Assembly (NCBI GenBank): GCA_009599575.1
Contig: VWND01000011.1
Span: 186,001 to 250,000, forward strand
DNA from: Blumeriella jaapii
Taxonomy: Eukaryota > Ascomycota > Leotiomycetes > Helotiales > Drepanopezizaceae
DNA: 64,000 bases
Direction: 5' to 3'
This document shows, piece by piece, positions 62,088 through 64,000 of the stretch. Each line of letters begins with the position of its first letter. Positions within the stretch are counted from its first letter, which is position 1. The translations under genes and the position numbers were made by a program. The notes beneath the pieces are model-generated. The model saw nothing but the letters and a program-made list of their open reading frames with translations. It was not told the origin of the DNA and searched no databases.

Positions 62088-62769
62088 GTGAAGATCTGAA
62101 TGATGAGATGCAAGCAACTACTAGCCACGAGCAGGTGTGGAAGGAAAGTACTATAATCTATGTCATGAGCGAGGGCTAGGCCTACAGTACTGTTCCAGCC
62201 TGCTGTGAGCGCATTGGGATATCAACAACCTGTTGAACACTGAGCCAGTGATCAAGCAAAACGCGTCTGTCAAAGCCATTACGTCGAGCAACTAAAAAAT
62301 CCTGTGCTTGCAATCCAGAGTGAAGTAATTTCAACCGGGCTCTCGACTGCAGTCAGTCTATTGACCATCAGTCCCGGTGTATCTATCCGCTTCTGAAGTT
62401 TCAGCGATTCAGGTACCTTAGATGACTGAAGTGTGAATACAGCCATACCATGACATTCAAATCAATCAATTCTCATGATTCTCCCCTCCCAGCTTGACTC
62501 AGACAGGACATTCCATCCCCGAAACCAGTGAGCAGAGGACATCAAAATAGCAGCTACAAGGTAAATAAACCCTTGGTTGGATAAGTACTGTACATACAAA
62601 CTTTCCGTACCCGAACCTCTCTTAACTTTCATTCCAGAAAAAGAAAAATATGAAAAGAAAAAGTATCCCGCCCCACCTTCCAAAGCCCACCCACCTCAAA
62701 AAAATTTTCAGCATCATAGTTCATTCCATCGTATGCTTACCTCATCCACCCAACACAACCCCAAATGCA
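62088..62769. other. intergenic region upstream of tRNA-Phe
   Basis: About 680 bp with one AAGTACTGTACATAC copy at 62584 and A-rich sequence. No gene seen. Confidence 0.6.
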
Positions 62770-62862
62770 GCGGCTTTAGCTCACTTGGGAGAGCGCCAGA
62801 CTGAAGCTTCAAACTTCGGCTAGATTATCTGGAGGCACTGTGTTCGATCCACAGAAGCCGCA
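62770..62862 (+). tRNA. tRNA-Phe: tRNA-Phe (anticodon GAA) with a 20-nt intron
   Basis: Acceptor stem GCGGCTT pairs with AAGCCGC; the D arm is GCTC...GAGC, the anticodon stem CCAGA/TCTGG with loop CTGAAGA, and the T arm CTGTG-TTCGATC-CACAG. The intron (62807-62826) lies directly 3' of position 37, the canonical nuclear position. The A at 62862 is the discriminator base; no CCA is encoded, as usual for eukaryotes. A T-run (TTTTGTTTTTTGACTCTTTTT) 45-80 nt downstream could terminate RNA polymerase III. Confidence 0.93.
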
Positions 62863-63605
62863 ATTTCTGCGAAACCGGGCTCACCCGGTTAACTCTCCGG
62901 CACATTATTTTGTTTTTTGACTCTTTTTGTGGCTATTTTGTGAATTTAAAATAATTCTGTTTCTTTTCGTCTTTTTCTGCCTTTCTTTTTTACTTTTTCT
63001 TTTTTTTAGATAGGTAGTAAGTAAGTAGTAAGAGTTGCGTTGGTGATGATGATGATGGCGACTGACGACTTTGCTTCTTTTTTCCCCATGACTAGGTGCC
63101 TAGGTAGGTAGTAGGTACCTACTACTACTTACTTACTGCCATGTACCTCCCTCCCTACTACCACGGTGGTAAGCTATACTTTACTCATCAGGGGACGCTT
63201 TTTTCGAGGAGGTTGGTGTTGGAAAAGGCTACATACAGTACCTAGATAGTTTGGGTTGAAAGACCAAAGCGGGTAAATGAAAAAATCAAGAGCAGGTAAG
63301 GAGAATTATAAGTCACTTCATTCACACAAATCATTTCGAAACAATTTAATTGAAGAGAGATTCCAGGCTTGCTTGCTTTGGCCTGTTTAAAGTACATGCA
63401 TGGACCCTATTGTGACATACAACTGACTAACTATATTACACTCTTGACTTTTTCCACACGATTGTCCCCAACCATGTCCGAAACCTACGTTCCAACATGT
63501 GGGCCATTTCCCATGCTTCGAATCGTGACAATTTGTACATAGCCCGTTCTCTCTACACCTATCCGTACAACAAATGGCTTCCATGTCCCCTCCGAACGCA
63601 ATCTC
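62863..63605. other. intergenic region with TAGGTAGGT/TACCTACT repeats
   Basis: T-rich sequence follows the tRNA; GTGCCTAGGTAGGTAGTAGG and its inverse TACCTACTACTACTTACTTA sit at 63096-63137 as a potential hairpin. The last 250 bp are the 3' flank of the dioxygenase gene. No gene seen. Confidence 0.55.
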
Positions 63606-64000
63606 CTAATTCTCAACACCCGCTTGCGTACTTGAGCGATCCACCACTCCACCAAACGCACCCTCTTCAAAACTCGCCGCTACTCTTTCCTGCCTCCTTT
63701 GTTCGCCTACTTCCGGGTGAACGAATTGTATCTCCAGATCCTCGATCCTTAGATCGGGTCCACGAGAGTAGCCAGCAGCTATCGCGGCCTCCGTCTTTGA
63801 TTTCAAGTGTTCGGCGAACTGCTCAGGAGATCCAAATTTCGACATGCTCGCATCACGCATCTTCTTGCTCATGACTCGCCATTTGCTCTTGAACACATCT
63901 GTATCCACATACGCGCCTTTCAACCACCTTTGCCCTTTCTCCGCTTCGAAAGCGCTCCTACCGTGTAAGACTCTCCTGTTGTTGAAGATCACGCACTCTC
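63606..64000 (-). CDS. TauD / gamma-butyrobetaine-hydroxylase-type Fe(II) dioxygenase (3' part)
   Basis: The gene enters from beyond the right edge; 131 codons are visible, ending at TAG 63608-63606. The opening ECVIFNNRRVLHGRSAFE contains the last Fe(II)-binding His (RVLHGR) and the 2-oxoglutarate-binding Arg of the TauD fold; GAYVDTDVFKSKWRVM is the family's closing strand and helix, as in gamma-butyrobetaine and trimethyllysine hydroxylases of carnitine synthesis. A further ~80 residues (FGSPEQFAEHLKSKTEAAIA...) form a C-terminal extension. Whether it is a carnitine enzyme or another 2-oxoglutarate-dependent oxygenase cannot be decided without the N-terminal half. Confidence 0.85.
   Translation of the reverse strand, partial: ECVIFNNRRVLHGRSAFEAEKGQRWLKGAYVDTDVFKSKWRVMSKKMRDASMSKFGSPEQFAEHLKSKTEAAIAAGYSRGPDLRIEDLEIQFVHPEVGEQRRQERVAASFEEGAFGGVVDRSSTQAGVEN

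Overview
The window is nuclear DNA from a filamentous ascomycete (Pezizomycotina). The protein-coding genes carry many short GT-AG introns (mostly 46-130 nt) with fungal CTRAY-like branch sites, a tRNA has an intron, and the proteins are typical of mould fungi: the plasma-membrane proton pump PMA1, a Seb1/Nrd1 RNA-binding protein, a GPI-anchored Ser/Thr-rich wall protein and an SH3BGR-like protein. Long AT/GC-mixed intergenic stretches full of short palindromic repeats point to a genome with loose gene spacing. Class Leotiomycetes or a relative is my guess only.

Layout, left to right: a possible gene end (1-78); a 5 kb gene-free stretch packed with TACTGTAC-type repeats; a catabolic-type acetolactate synthase (5160-7057, minus); a sugar transporter (10258-12088, plus); the mitochondrial Fe-S co-chaperone JAC1/HSCB (13529-14329); a PTC7-like mitochondrial PP2C phosphatase (15357-16601); a two-exon-GAF protein without kinase domain (19646-22573); ATP synthase alpha, ATP1 (24711-28324, minus), one of whose introns is 1.47 kb long and holds a decayed C2H2 zinc-finger gene; a Seb1/Nrd1 transcription-termination factor (30508-32957, minus) back to back with mitochondrial citrate synthase (34039-35675); the citrate/oxoglutarate carrier YHM2 (36479-37702); a 4 kb gene desert; a GPI-anchored wall protein (41873-42925, minus); an 870 bp trinucleotide repeat block; a citrate-synthase-like gene fragment (45322-45408); an alpha carbonic anhydrase with a one-base frameshift (46152-47155); PMA1 (49762-52808, minus); an arginine/glutamate-rich coiled-coil protein of unknown function (55460-56809, minus); an SH3BGR-like protein (59288-60348); an L-threonine aldolase (60665-62087); an intron-containing tRNA-Phe (62770-62862); and the 3' end of a TauD/gamma-butyrobetaine-hydroxylase-type dioxygenase (63606-64000, minus).

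Several genes serve mitochondrial energy metabolism: citrate synthase makes citrate, the adjacent YHM2 exports it in exchange for oxoglutarate, ATP1 makes ATP, JAC1 supports Fe-S assembly and PTC7 is a mitochondrial phosphatase; PMA1 spends ATP to energise the plasma membrane that the sugar transporter may use. This is ordinary gene content rather than an operon-like system. The most unusual signals are the decayed zinc-finger gene inside the ATP1 intron, the dispersed GTAC-centred palindromes, the citrate-synthase fragment 10 kb from the intact gene, and the frameshifted carbonic anhydrase. Exon boundaries were derived by hand from splice consensus and reading-frame closure; all codon totals close in frame except carbonic anhydrase.
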